Shown here: positions 35,536 to 44,496 of the stretch, piece by piece
Layout: each line of letters opens with the position of its first letter
Position numbering within the stretch: the first letter of the stretch is position 1
From: Flavobacterium granuli
GTDB lineage: Bacteria > Bacteroidota > Bacteroidia > Flavobacteriales > Flavobacteriaceae
Direction: 5' to 3'
Length of the DNA stretch: 64,000 nucleotides
Assembly: GCF_900129705.1 (NCBI RefSeq)
Contig: NZ_FQWO01000004.1
Coordinates: 62,001 to 126,000 of the forward strand
Notes under the pieces: model-generated
What the model was told of the DNA's origin: nothing
Database searches by the model: none
What the model saw: only the letters and a program-made list of their open reading frames with translations
Made by a program: the position numbers and the translations under genes

Positions 35536-38500
35536 ATGTATAGATTTCATATTTTTTTGCTGATTTTGTTTTGTGGTTTTATATCACAAGCTCAGGTGAA
35601 ACAAGAAGTTAAGGATACAGTTAAAACTGGTTTTTCTAAAGGAAAAATTCAAATGAAAGACCCTCAAAGTGTTTTGTCTGGATATACTTATGATCCTATC
35701 AGTGACAGATATATCTATACTAATTCTATAGATGGGTTTTCTATTAATTATCCGGTTGTATTGACCCCAAAAGAGTATGAAAGCTTGGTTTTGAAAGAAT
35801 CCATGCGGGCTTATTTTAAGAAAAAAACCGATGCTATTGACGGTAAAAAAGAAGGTAGCGAAGGAGATAAAAAAGATTTACTGCCTAAATATTATGTAAA
35901 TTCCGGTCTTTTTGAATCTATTTTTGGAAGTAATACCATTGATGTAAAACCTACTGGATCCGTAGAAATGGATTTAGGCGCCCGCTATACCAAGCAAGAT
36001 AATCCGTCTTTTTCTCCAAGAAACAGATCCAATCTGTCTTTTGACTTTGAACAACGCATCAGCATGAGCTTGATGGGAAAAGTAGGAACAAGATTGAATG
36101 TTAACGCTAATTACGATACTCAGTCCACTTTTGCGTTTCAAAATTTAATGAAATTAGAATATAGTCCCACTGAGGATGATATCATTCAAAAAATTGAGGT
36201 AGGAAATGTAAGTATGCCTTTGAACAGTTCTTTGATAAGAGGAGCTCAGAGTCTGTTTGGAGTGAAAGCCCAATTGCAGTTTGGAAAAACAACGGTTACC
36301 GGAGTTTTTTCTGAACAGAAATCACAGACTAAAAGCATCGTTTCTCAAGGCGGTGGTACCATTCAGGATTTTGACATCTTTGCTTTGGATTATGACAGTG
36401 ACAGACACTTTTTCCTGTCGCAATATTTCAGAAATAAATATGACGCTTCGTTAAAAAATTATCCTTTAATTGATAGTAGAGCTCAAATCACAAGATTAGA
36501 GATTTGGGTAACTAATAAACAGGCAAGGGTTAATACTACTTCTAATAATTTAAGAAACATTATTGCGCTTCAAGATTTAGGGGAAGGTCAATTAAAGGAT
36601 TCAAACGGAAATCCAATAAATGATAATGAAGTTGTGGTTTTGGATCCTATTCCGGCTGATTTTTTTATTTCGGGATTGGGCACGCCTTCGGATAATAAAA
36701 ATAATAAGTATGACCCGGCATTAATAGGAAATGGAGGTTTTTTAAATAATAATATTCGCGAAATTGTAACTTCAAATTCCGGATTTAACGTTACCGTAAG
36801 TGAAGGTCAGGATTATTCAAAACTAGAGAATGCCAGAAAATTAAATTCGAATGAATATACCTATCATCCGCAATTAGGGTATATTTCATTGCAACAAAAA
36901 TTAGCTAATGATGAGATTCTAGCGGTAGCTTACCAATATACAATTGGAGATAAAGTGTATCAGGTAGGGGAATTTGGAAGCGACGGAATTGATGCCACAG
37001 TAGTAACCGGGACTGATTCTAATCGCGCTATTATTACCCAAAGTTTGGTTCTTAAAATGCTGAAAAGCAATTTGACCAATGTGAAAAATCCGGTTTGGAA
37101 CTTGATGATGAAAAATATTTATCAAATTCCAGGTGCTTATCAAGTGAAACAAGAGGATTTTAGATTTAACATCCTTTATACGGATCCTTCGCCTTTGAAT
37201 TACATCACAGAAGCCAAAGATGCAACTGGAAATCCTATCCCCTTCCCACCCAATCCTTCGGTAGAAGATAGAGTTAAAGAAACCCCTTTATTAAAAGTGT
37301 TCAATTTAGATAAACTCAATTATAACAACGATCCGCAAGTGGGCGGAGATGGTTTTTTTGATTTTATGCAGGGTTTGACCGTAGATTCTCAAAACGGACG
37401 AATTATATTCACTACCAAAGAACCGTTTGGGGAATTGTTGTTTTCTAAATTAGCAAATGGCGGAGAAAATTATAATGATGTAAACTCATACAATCCAAAT
37501 CAAAAAAAGTATGTGTTTCGCAATATGTATCGCAATACCCAATCTGGGGCTTTGCAAGACAGTGAGAAAAACAAGTTCCTTTTGAGAGGGAAATTTAAGT
37601 CGTCTAGTGGTGACGGAATTCCGATAGGAGCATTTAATGTCCCGCAAGGATCTGTCGTTGTTACTGCCGGTGGAAGAGTTTTGCTTGAAGGTGTTGATTA
37701 TAGCGTGAATTATCAATTGGGAAGAGTTCAAATTCTGGATCCGTCCCTTCAAGCATCCAATACGCCTATAAACGTTTCATTGGAAAATAATTCAATTTTT
37801 GGTCAGCAAACCAGACGTTTTATGGGGGTTAATGTAGAACATAAAATTTCGGATAATTTCTTGGTTGGGGCTACTTTCTTGAAAATGACCGAAAAACCAT
37901 TTACGCAAAAGTCCAGTTTTGGTCAGGAATCGGTGAATAATACTATTTTTGGATTCAATACTAATTTTTCTACAGAGGTTCCTTTTTTAACGAGATTAGT
38001 GAATAAATTGCCCAATCTCGATACCGATGTTCCATCTAATCTTTCTGTAAGAGGAGAAGTTGCTTTTTTAAAGCCGGATTCGCCAAAAGCCGATCGTTTT
38101 GAAGGTGAATCTACCATTTATATAGATGATTTTGAAGGTTCGCAGTCAACTATCGATATGCGTTCCGCTTATGCTTGGAGCTTGGCATCCACTCCTGAAA
38201 AAAATGCTTACAGTACGTATGATTTTAATGCTGGAGCCAATGATTTGAGTTATGGTTTTAAAAGAGCCAAGTTGGCTTGGTATTCTATAGATCCAATATT
38301 TTATGCTCAAAAACCATCCGGAATTACCAATGATGATTTGTCTTTTAATACCACAAGAAGGATTTATAGCGAAGAATTGTATCCTTTGACGGATATTGCC
38401 CAAGGGCAGTCACAGGTGGTAAATACATTGGATTTAACTTATTATCCTTCGGATAGAGGGCCTTATAATAATAATGTAAATTATGCTGCTGATCCCGCAT

Positions 38501-41500
38501 CTAATTTTGGAGGGATTATGCGATCGTTGAATTCGACTAATTTTGAACAAGGAAATGTAGAATACATTCAGTTTTGGGTTTTGGATCCTTTTGTAGGAAA
38601 AGGAAAAACGGCTGATACTAACATGGGTAAAATCTATTTCAATCTTGGGGAAATATCTGAGGATGTTTTGAAGGATGGAAGAAAGCAATATGAAAACGGC
38701 CTTGGTCCAGACCAGATATTGGTGAATCCAAGACCAATTTGGGGAGATGTTCCAGCTTCGCAATCTTTAATTTATGCTTTTGATGCCAATGCCAGTAATC
38801 GTGCCAATCAGGATGTAGGTTTGGATGGTTTGTCTAATGAAAATGAAGGAGCAGTTTATGATAATTTTGCTTCAGTTTTAGATCCCGCTGCAGATGATTA
38901 TACTTACTATTTGAATACCACAGGCAGTGTTATTGAGCGATATAAAAATTACAATGGAGTAGAGGGGAACTCAGCTGTAGATATTAATGATCCTAATCGT
39001 GGAGCTTCAACCGTTCCGGATGTTGAGGATATAAACAGGGATAACACTATGAATACGATCAATGCTTATTATGAATACAGTATTGATGTAAGGCCTGCGA
39101 TGGAGATTGGTCAAAATTATATAACTGATGTAAGAAATACGCAAGTTACCTTGGCTAATGGAGAGGTGACAGAAGCCAGATGGCTTCAGTTTAAAATACC
39201 GGTTTCGCAACCACAGAATACCATTGGAAATATTTCTGATTTCCGATCGATTCGTTTTATGAGAATGTTTATGACTGGCTTTAATCAAGAAGTAACTGTT
39301 CGTTTTGGAGCTTTGGATTTAGTAAGGGGAGATTGGAGAAGATATACTAATTCACTTGATTTTAATGATACGAATGTTGCGGATGATGGAACTGATTTGG
39401 ATGTGTTGGCGGTAAATGTTCAGGAAAACAACGAAAGATGTCCTGTAAATTATGTAACTCCTCCAGGAGTGCAACGCGAACAATTGTATAACAACAACAC
39501 ACTGATTAATCAAAACGAACAATCGTTGGCGCTAAGGGTTTCCGGTGATGGATTAGAACCGGAAGATTCCAGAGCTGTTTTTAAAAATGTTAGTGTGGAC
39601 ATGCGTCAGTTCAAAAAACTGAAAATGTTTTTACATGCCGAATCTTTACCTAATGAAACCGTCTTAACAGATGACCAGATGGTAGGTTTTATTCGTTTTG
39701 GAAATGATTTTACCCAGAATTTCTACCAGATTGAAATTCCGCTGAAAGTGACTGTGCCTTCATCTACTTCTGGAGCTAATTGTTCTCCTTTGAGCGCTGA
39801 ACTGGTTTGGCCGGAAGCCAATGAGATCGATTTGACATTAGCATTATTGACCCAATTGAAAATTCAGGCAATGGGTGTCAATCCAAGTGATTTGCCTCTG
39901 GATGGAATTTATTATCAAAATGAAGATGAGTTGAATCCTGCTTTGGCTAATAAAATCAATAAACTAAGATTAGGGATAAAAGGGAATCCTAATTTTGGAT
40001 TAGTCCGTACGTTGATGGTGGGTGTAAAAAGTAATGAAACGCATCAGGATATAAAAGGAGAAGTGTGGTTCAATGAACTGCGTCTTGCCGATATGGAGAA
40101 TAAGGGAGGCATGGCAGCGGTATTGAATGTCGATTCTAATTTAGCGGATTTTGCCACGGTTTCGGCTACAGGAAAAATGAGTACTATTGGTTTTGGAGCT
40201 TTGGAACAAGGGTCTAATGAGAGAAGTAGGGAGGATATTCAGCAGTATAATATAGTAACTAATATCAATCTTGGAAAATTATTACCTGTAAAATGGGGAA
40301 TCAACCTGCCTTTTAATTATGGTATTGGTGAGGAAATTATAACGCCGGAATACGATCCTTTTAATCAAGATATCAGGTTGAATCAATTATTGGATTTTAC
40401 CACAGATCAGGCAACGAAAGACAATATCAGAAATAGAGCCATAGATTATACAAAACGTACTAGTATTAATTTTATTGGAGTAAGAAAACAAAGAAGCCCT
40501 GAGCAGAAACCACATGTTTATGATCCGGAGAATTTTACTTTTTCGCAGTCTTATAATAAAGTAGAAAGACATGATTTTGAGATTGAAGATTATGCAGATC
40601 AGCAGGCATCTTCGTCAGTGGATTATGCTTACAGTTTTCAGCCAAAGCCAGTTGAGCCTTTTAAGAACACCAAGTTTATGAAAAAGAGCAGCTATTGGAA
40701 ATTGCTCAGCGATTTTAATTTTAATTATCTGCCGTCTAATATCTCGTTCAATACCAATATTAACAGACAATACAATCGTCAGCAGTTTAGACAGGTAGAA
40801 GATGTTCAGGGCATTGGTTTAGATCCATTGTACAGACGTAATTTTGCCTTTAATTACCAATACGGTTTTAATTATAATTTGAGCAAATCGTTAAAGTTGA
40901 GCTATACGGCTTCGTCTAATAATATTGTTAAAAATTATTTGAATCAGGATAATGAGCCAATAGATAGTTTTACCATTTGGGATAGTTATTGGGATATTGG
41001 AAATCCTAATCAGCACATGCAGCAACTGGTTCTGAATTATGAAATCCCGATTAATAAAATTCCATTGTTTAGCTTCGTGAAGGCTAATTATTCTTATACT
41101 GGCGACTATAGTTGGCAACGTTCTTCTACAGCCTTGTCACAAATTGAAATTGAGGGAATCGATTATAATTTGGGAAATACAGTTCAAAATGCGCGTTCTA
41201 ATAATTTGAATGCAAACTTCAATATGGAAATGCTGTACAAGTATTTGGGATTGTCTAAAACCGCTAATAAAGCAGCAAGTAGACCAAAAGTACAAGCACC
41301 TAAGCCCGGTGAGAAACTGGTAAATACTAATGCAAAACCAGCTGAAAAAAGCAATGAATTTGTTGATGGATTAATAGGGATTTTGACGAGTGTCAAAAAT
41401 ATTCAAATCAATTACGCAGAGAACAGCGGCACCGTTTTGCCCGGCTATACGCCAAGTATAGGTTTTCTGGGTTCTTCAAGACCTTCCTTAGGTTTTATTT

Positions 41501-42708
41501 TTGGAAGTCAAGACGACGTGAGGTATGAAGCTGCCAAAAATGGTTGGTTGACTAATTATCAGGAATTCAATCAGAACTATACTCAGATTGATAATAAGCT
41601 CTTTAAGGCGACAGCCAGTGTGGATTTATTCCCGGATTTAAAGATTGACCTAACTGCGGATCGTTCTTTTTCTGAAAATTTCTCAGAGCAATATGATGTG
41701 TCTAATGGAATTTATAATTCGCGTTCGCCTTATACCTATGGTCTTTTCTCCATATCAACAGTGCTGATTAAAACTTCCTTTTCGACAAGTGACGAAATTT
41801 CATCTGCAGCTTTTGATGATTTCAGGGCTAATAGGCTCACGGTAGCCAATAGATTAGCAACACAACGTGGTATTGATATCAGTAATCCGGCTAATTTGGA
41901 TGCAGATGGATATCCGTTGGGTTATGGTAAAAATAATCAAGCGGTATTATTGCCGGCATTTCTGGCGGCGTACTCAGGCAGTGATGCTTCAGGATCTTCG
42001 CTCGGGATTTTTAGGAATTTACCAATCCCGAACTGGTCTGTTAGGTACAATGGACTTATGCGATATAATTTGTTTAAAAAGAATTTTAAACGTTTTTCTT
42101 TGCAACATAATTACAGAGCTTCTTATACAATCAATCAGTATCGATCTAATTTTGAATATGATACTGCGCCAAATGGATTGGATGGTAATGGCAACTTTTT
42201 CAATAAAACTATCATGTCAAATATCAACTTGGTAGAGCAGTTTAGTCCGCTTATTCGAATGGATTTTGAATTGAAAAGCTCTTTGAAATTACTGACAGAA
42301 GTAAAAAAAGACAGAGCCTTGTCTATGAGTTTTGATAATAATCTATTGACAGAGGTGAAAGGAATTGAATACGTGATTGGACTCGGGTATCGATTTAAAG
42401 ACGTGATTTTCTCTTCGAGACTGGCCGATAATCCTACGGGAATCATCAAAGGGGATATCAATATGAAGGCTGATTTTTCATATCGTAATAATCAAACCAT
42501 TGTGCGTTATTTGGATTATGACAACAATCAACTGGCCGGAGGACAAAATATATGGTCTTTAAAGTTAACTGCCGATTATGCTTTTAGTAAAAATCTGACT
42601 GCGATTTTCTATTATGATCATTCTTTTTCGAAAGCAGTAATATCAACCACTTTTCCTTTGACCAATATTCGTTCCGGCTTTACGCTCCGCTATAATTTTG
42701 GGAATTAA
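35536..42708 (+). CDS. sprA: SprA, giant outer-membrane translocon of the type IX secretion system
   Basis: 2390 residues. After a signal peptide (HIFLLILFCGFISQAQ) the protein is rich in alternating beta-strands to the end, finishing in an outer-membrane-barrel strand (IRSGFTLRYNFGN). Length and content match SprA (Sov in Porphyromonas), a single-chain beta-barrel with a very wide pore through which type IX substrates pass. Recognisable segments include GSVEMDLGARYTKQDNPSFS near residue 138 and ESTIYIDDFEGSQSTIDMR near 857. It is needed for gliding in F. johnsoniae. The local order ruvA-sprA-gcvH-VanZ-deoC-remB looks like a conserved flavobacterial neighbourhood. Confidence 0.95.
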   Translation: MYRFHIFLLILFCGFISQAQVKQEVKDTVKTGFSKGKIQMKDPQSVLSGYTYDPISDRYIYTNSIDGFSINYPVVLTPKEYESLVLKESMRAYFKKKTDAIDGKKEGSEGDKKDLLPKYYVNSGLFESIFGSNTIDVKPTGSVEMDLGARYTKQDNPSFSPRNRSNLSFDFEQRISMSLMGKVGTRLNVNANYDTQSTFAFQNLMKLEYSPTEDDIIQKIEVGNVSMPLNSSLIRGAQSLFGVKAQLQFGKTTVTGVFSEQKSQTKSIVSQGGGTIQDFDIFALDYDSDRHFFLSQYFRNKYDASLKNYPLIDSRAQITRLEIWVTNKQARVNTTSNNLRNIIALQDLGEGQLKDSNGNPINDNEVVVLDPIPADFFISGLGTPSDNKNNKYDPALIGNGGFLNNNIREIVTSNSGFNVTVSEGQDYSKLENARKLNSNEYTYHPQLGYISLQQKLANDEILAVAYQYTIGDKVYQVGEFGSDGIDATVVTGTDSNRAIITQSLVLKMLKSNLTNVKNPVWNLMMKNIYQIPGAYQVKQEDFRFNILYTDPSPLNYITEAKDATGNPIPFPPNPSVEDRVKETPLLKVFNLDKLNYNNDPQVGGDGFFDFMQGLTVDSQNGRIIFTTKEPFGELLFSKLANGGENYNDVNSYNPNQKKYVFRNMYRNTQSGALQDSEKNKFLLRGKFKSSSGDGIPIGAFNVPQGSVVVTAGGRVLLEGVDYSVNYQLGRVQILDPSLQASNTPINVSLENNSIFGQQTRRFMGVNVEHKISDNFLVGATFLKMTEKPFTQKSSFGQESVNNTIFGFNTNFSTEVPFLTRLVNKLPNLDTDVPSNLSVRGEVAFLKPDSPKADRFEGESTIYIDDFEGSQSTIDMRSAYAWSLASTPEKNAYSTYDFNAGANDLSYGFKRAKLAWYSIDPIFYAQKPSGITNDDLSFNTTRRIYSEELYPLTDIAQGQSQVVNTLDLTYYPSDRGPYNNNVNYAADPASNFGGIMRSLNSTNFEQGNVEYIQFWVLDPFVGKGKTADTNMGKIYFNLGEISEDVLKDGRKQYENGLGPDQILVNPRPIWGDVPASQSLIYAFDANASNRANQDVGLDGLSNENEGAVYDNFASVLDPAADDYTYYLNTTGSVIERYKNYNGVEGNSAVDINDPNRGASTVPDVEDINRDNTMNTINAYYEYSIDVRPAMEIGQNYITDVRNTQVTLANGEVTEARWLQFKIPVSQPQNTIGNISDFRSIRFMRMFMTGFNQEVTVRFGALDLVRGDWRRYTNSLDFNDTNVADDGTDLDVLAVNVQENNERCPVNYVTPPGVQREQLYNNNTLINQNEQSLALRVSGDGLEPEDSRAVFKNVSVDMRQFKKLKMFLHAESLPNETVLTDDQMVGFIRFGNDFTQNFYQIEIPLKVTVPSSTSGANCSPLSAELVWPEANEIDLTLALLTQLKIQAMGVNPSDLPLDGIYYQNEDELNPALANKINKLRLGIKGNPNFGLVRTLMVGVKSNETHQDIKGEVWFNELRLADMENKGGMAAVLNVDSNLADFATVSATGKMSTIGFGALEQGSNERSREDIQQYNIVTNINLGKLLPVKWGINLPFNYGIGEEIITPEYDPFNQDIRLNQLLDFTTDQATKDNIRNRAIDYTKRTSINFIGVRKQRSPEQKPHVYDPENFTFSQSYNKVERHDFEIEDYADQQASSSVDYAYSFQPKPVEPFKNTKFMKKSSYWKLLSDFNFNYLPSNISFNTNINRQYNRQQFRQVEDVQGIGLDPLYRRNFAFNYQYGFNYNLSKSLKLSYTASSNNIVKNYLNQDNEPIDSFTIWDSYWDIGNPNQHMQQLVLNYEIPINKIPLFSFVKANYSYTGDYSWQRSSTALSQIEIEGIDYNLGNTVQNARSNNLNANFNMEMLYKYLGLSKTANKAASRPKVQAPKPGEKLVNTNAKPAEKSNEFVDGLIGILTSVKNIQINYAENSGTVLPGYTPSIGFLGSSRPSLGFIFGSQDDVRYEAAKNGWLTNYQEFNQNYTQIDNKLFKATASVDLFPDLKIDLTADRSFSENFSEQYDVSNGIYNSRSPYTYGLFSISTVLIKTSFSTSDEISSAAFDDFRANRLTVANRLATQRGIDISNPANLDADGYPLGYGKNNQAVLLPAFLAAYSGSDASGSSLGIFRNLPIPNWSVRYNGLMRYNLFKKNFKRFSLQHNYRASYTINQYRSNFEYDTAPNGLDGNGNFFNKTIMSNINLVEQFSPLIRMDFELKSSLKLLTEVKKDRALSMSFDNNLLTEVKGIEYVIGLGYRFKDVIFSSRLADNPTGIIKGDINMKADFSYRNNQTIVRYLDYDNNQLAGGQNIWSLKLTADYAFSKNLTAIFYYDHSFSKAVISTTFPLTNIRSGFTLRYNFGN

Positions 42709-42709
42709 T

Positions 42710-42736
42710 TTTTCAAATCTAAACAGGATTTGAAAA
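42710..42736 (+). terminator. hairpin after sprA, possible weak terminator
   Basis: Stem TTTTCAAATC/GATTTGAAAA (42710-42719 with 42727-42736), loop TAAACAG, two bases after the sprA stop. No T-run follows, so termination may be partial. It lies just upstream of the gcvH -7 element. Confidence 0.5.
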
Positions 42737-42745
42737 GAAGATTGT

Positions 42746-42753
42746 TACATTTG
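42746..42753 (+). promoter_or_regulatory. -7 element of gcvH
   Basis: TACATTTG, 40 nt before the gcvH ATG. The only nearby TTTG (42729-42732) is 13 nt upstream, shorter than usual. Confidence 0.5.
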
Positions 42754-42793
42754 CCAAACAAAAAAATATTATCAATTATCAATACTATTTATT

Positions 42794-43174
42794 ATGAGTA
42801 TACCAGCAAATTTAAAGTACACAAAAGATCACGAATGGGTTAGTCTAGAAGGAGATGTTGCAACTGTAGGAATTACACATTTTGCTCAAAAAGAACTAGG
42901 GGATATCGTTTATGTAGAAGTAGAAACTTTGGATCAAACTTTAGATAAAGACGAAGTTTTTGGAACAGTTGAAGCAGTAAAAACGGTTTCTGATTTGTTT
43001 TTACCTTTAGCAGGGGAGATTATTGAGTTTAATGATGCTTTAGAAAGCGCTCCAGAAACTGTGAATTCTGATCCTTATGGAGCAGGATGGATGATAAAAA
43101 TTAAAGTTGCTGACGTAGCTGATTATGACACATTGCTTTCAAGTGAAGCTTACAAAGAACTTATTGGTGCTTAA
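42794..43174 (+). CDS. gcvH: glycine cleavage system H protein
   Basis: 126 residues, standard GcvH. The lipoyl-carrying lysine sits in [16 protein letters not shown] near residue 64, in the lipoyl-domain fold; [20 protein letters not shown] is the conserved start. It shuttles the aminomethyl group from P protein to T protein and can carry lipoate for other enzymes. gcvP and gcvT are not in this window. The next gene overlaps its 3' end. Confidence 0.96.
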   Translation: MSIPANLKYTKDHEWVSLEGDVATVGITHFAQKELGDIVYVEVETLDQTLDKDEVFGTVEAVKTVSDLFLPLAGEIIEFNDALESAPETVNSDPYGAGWMIKIKVADVADYDTLLSSEAYKELIGA

Positions 43175-43538
43175 ACAAATATTTTTTTGGCTTGCTTTTT
43201 CTTGGACTGCGGTTGTTCTCGTTCTTTGTTTAGTTCAATTGAATGATGTCCCAACAGTAGGAATTCAGAATGTGGATAAATATGTTCATACTTTCTTTCA
43301 TTTTGTGTTTACCTTTCTTTGGTTTTTATTTTTGAAAGAGCAATTCAAAAATCAGTATTCAGGAAAGCCTTATGTAGTCTCTTTTTTGTTTTCTGTTTTT
43401 TTTGGAATTGCAATTGAGATAGCTCAAGGATTGTTTACTATAAGTCGAAAGTCAGATCTGTTTGATATTTTGGCCAATGTTACGGGAGCCGCTTTAGCTG
43501 TTCTGGTTCTTTGGATTTATTTTAGAAAGAAGCACTAA
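43164..43538 (+). CDS. VanZ-like small membrane protein
   Basis: About 124 residues with four membrane helices ([77 protein letters not shown]). The VanZ-family pattern is present: [10 protein letters not shown], then EIAQGLF...[14 protein letters not shown]. The function in this family is poorly known; VanZ itself affects teicoplanin susceptibility in enterococci. The start is uncertain: TTG 43164 or GTG 43167 overlap the end of gcvH by a few bases; ATG 43125 would add 13 residues that are a readout of gcvH in another frame. A terminator follows. Confidence 0.8.
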   Translation: MVLKQIFFWLAFSWTAVVLVLCLVQLNDVPTVGIQNVDKYVHTFFHFVFTFLWFLFLKEQFKNQYSGKPYVVSFLFSVFFGIAIEIAQGLFTISRKSDLFDILANVTGAALAVLVLWIYFRKKH

Positions 43539-43560
43539 AAAAAATGATATAAATATTACT

Positions 43561-43585
43561 AATCCCACTTCGGTGGGATTTTTTT
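43561..43585 (+). terminator. terminator after the VanZ-like gene
   Basis: Stem AATCCCAC/GTGGGATT with TTCG tetraloop (43561-43580), then T to 43585. The remaining 149 nt before deoC show no consensus promoter; a TGCATTTG at 43688-43695 is one base off. Confidence 0.92.
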
Positions 43586-43734
43586 GTTTAAAGAAGCATT
43601 TAATGGTCATTGTAAATGCAAACTCATCGCTCGTGATGTTGTTTTTAAAAGTGAAATGATTATATTTATGCCAATATGAATGTGTTATGCATTTGTAGAA
43701 ATCATTTTGGTGTCAATATGAAATTATAAGGTTT

Positions 43735-44478
43735 ATGAATATCAGACAATATTTAGATTCGACTTATTTAAAAACTCCAAGCCAAGCGGGGCTTGATGAG
43801 AATGAAAACCTTCAAGTAGTTAAAAACTTTATTCAAGAAGCTATTGACGAAAAGTTTAAGCTCATTATGATTCGGCCTGATATGGTTTCTGTTGCTAAAA
43901 AAATGATTTCGGATGCTAATTCGACAGTACAAATAGGAACTGTAATTGATTTTCCGGAAGGAAACTCAAATGTGGAGGATAAAATTAAAGAAGCAGTTCA
44001 GGCAATTAAAGACGGTGCTGATGATTTGGACTTTGTTTGTAATTATGAAGCTTTCAAAAAGGGCGATGTTGCTTTGGTAAAGGATGAAATCCTAAGATGT
44101 ACCCAAATAGGATTAGACAATAACAAAGTTGTAAAATGGATTATAGAAGTTGCGGCGCTCAATGACAAAGAAATTACGCAGCTTTCGGCTTTGATAAAAA
44201 ATATAGTAATTTCTAATTTTAAAGAAGCTGATTACGCTTCTGTTTTTGTAAAATCTTCGACAGGATTTTATAAAACGGCAAATAATTTGCCGAATGGCGC
44301 CACCATTCCTGCAATCATGATGATGCTGGAAAATGCTTCACCACTTCCCGTAAAAGCGGCAGGCGGAGTGAGAACTTATGAAGAGGCAGTTGAAATGATT
44401 CGATTAGGGGTGAAGCGAATTGGGACTTCAGGAGCAAAAGCAATTGCGAATCGAGAAGACGCAAAGCTTGGATACTAA
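43735..44478 (+). CDS. deoC: deoxyribose-phosphate aldolase
   Basis: 247 residues, class I aldolase. The Schiff-base lysine is in ASVFVKSSTGFYK, the proton-relay lysine is in PVKAAGGVRTYEEA, and the Asp of the triad is in DDLDFVCNYEAF. It splits 2-deoxyribose 5-phosphate into glyceraldehyde 3-phosphate and acetaldehyde during deoxynucleoside breakdown. It starts 149 nt after the VanZ-gene terminator and is followed 18 nt later by remB. Confidence 0.95.
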   Translation: MNIRQYLDSTYLKTPSQAGLDENENLQVVKNFIQEAIDEKFKLIMIRPDMVSVAKKMISDANSTVQIGTVIDFPEGNSNVEDKIKEAVQAIKDGADDLDFVCNYEAFKKGDVALVKDEILRCTQIGLDNNKVVKWIIEVAALNDKEITQLSALIKNIVISNFKEADYASVFVKSSTGFYKTANNLPNGATIPAIMMMLENASPLPVKAAGGVRTYEEAVEMIRLGVKRIGTSGAKAIANREDAKLGY

Positions 44479-44496
44479 ATCTACAATCAAAAACAT

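Noticed and set aside
41867..42235. A 122-codon open frame inside sprA in another frame
   Set aside because: Same-strand overlap deep inside a large conserved gene, with no recognisable motif.
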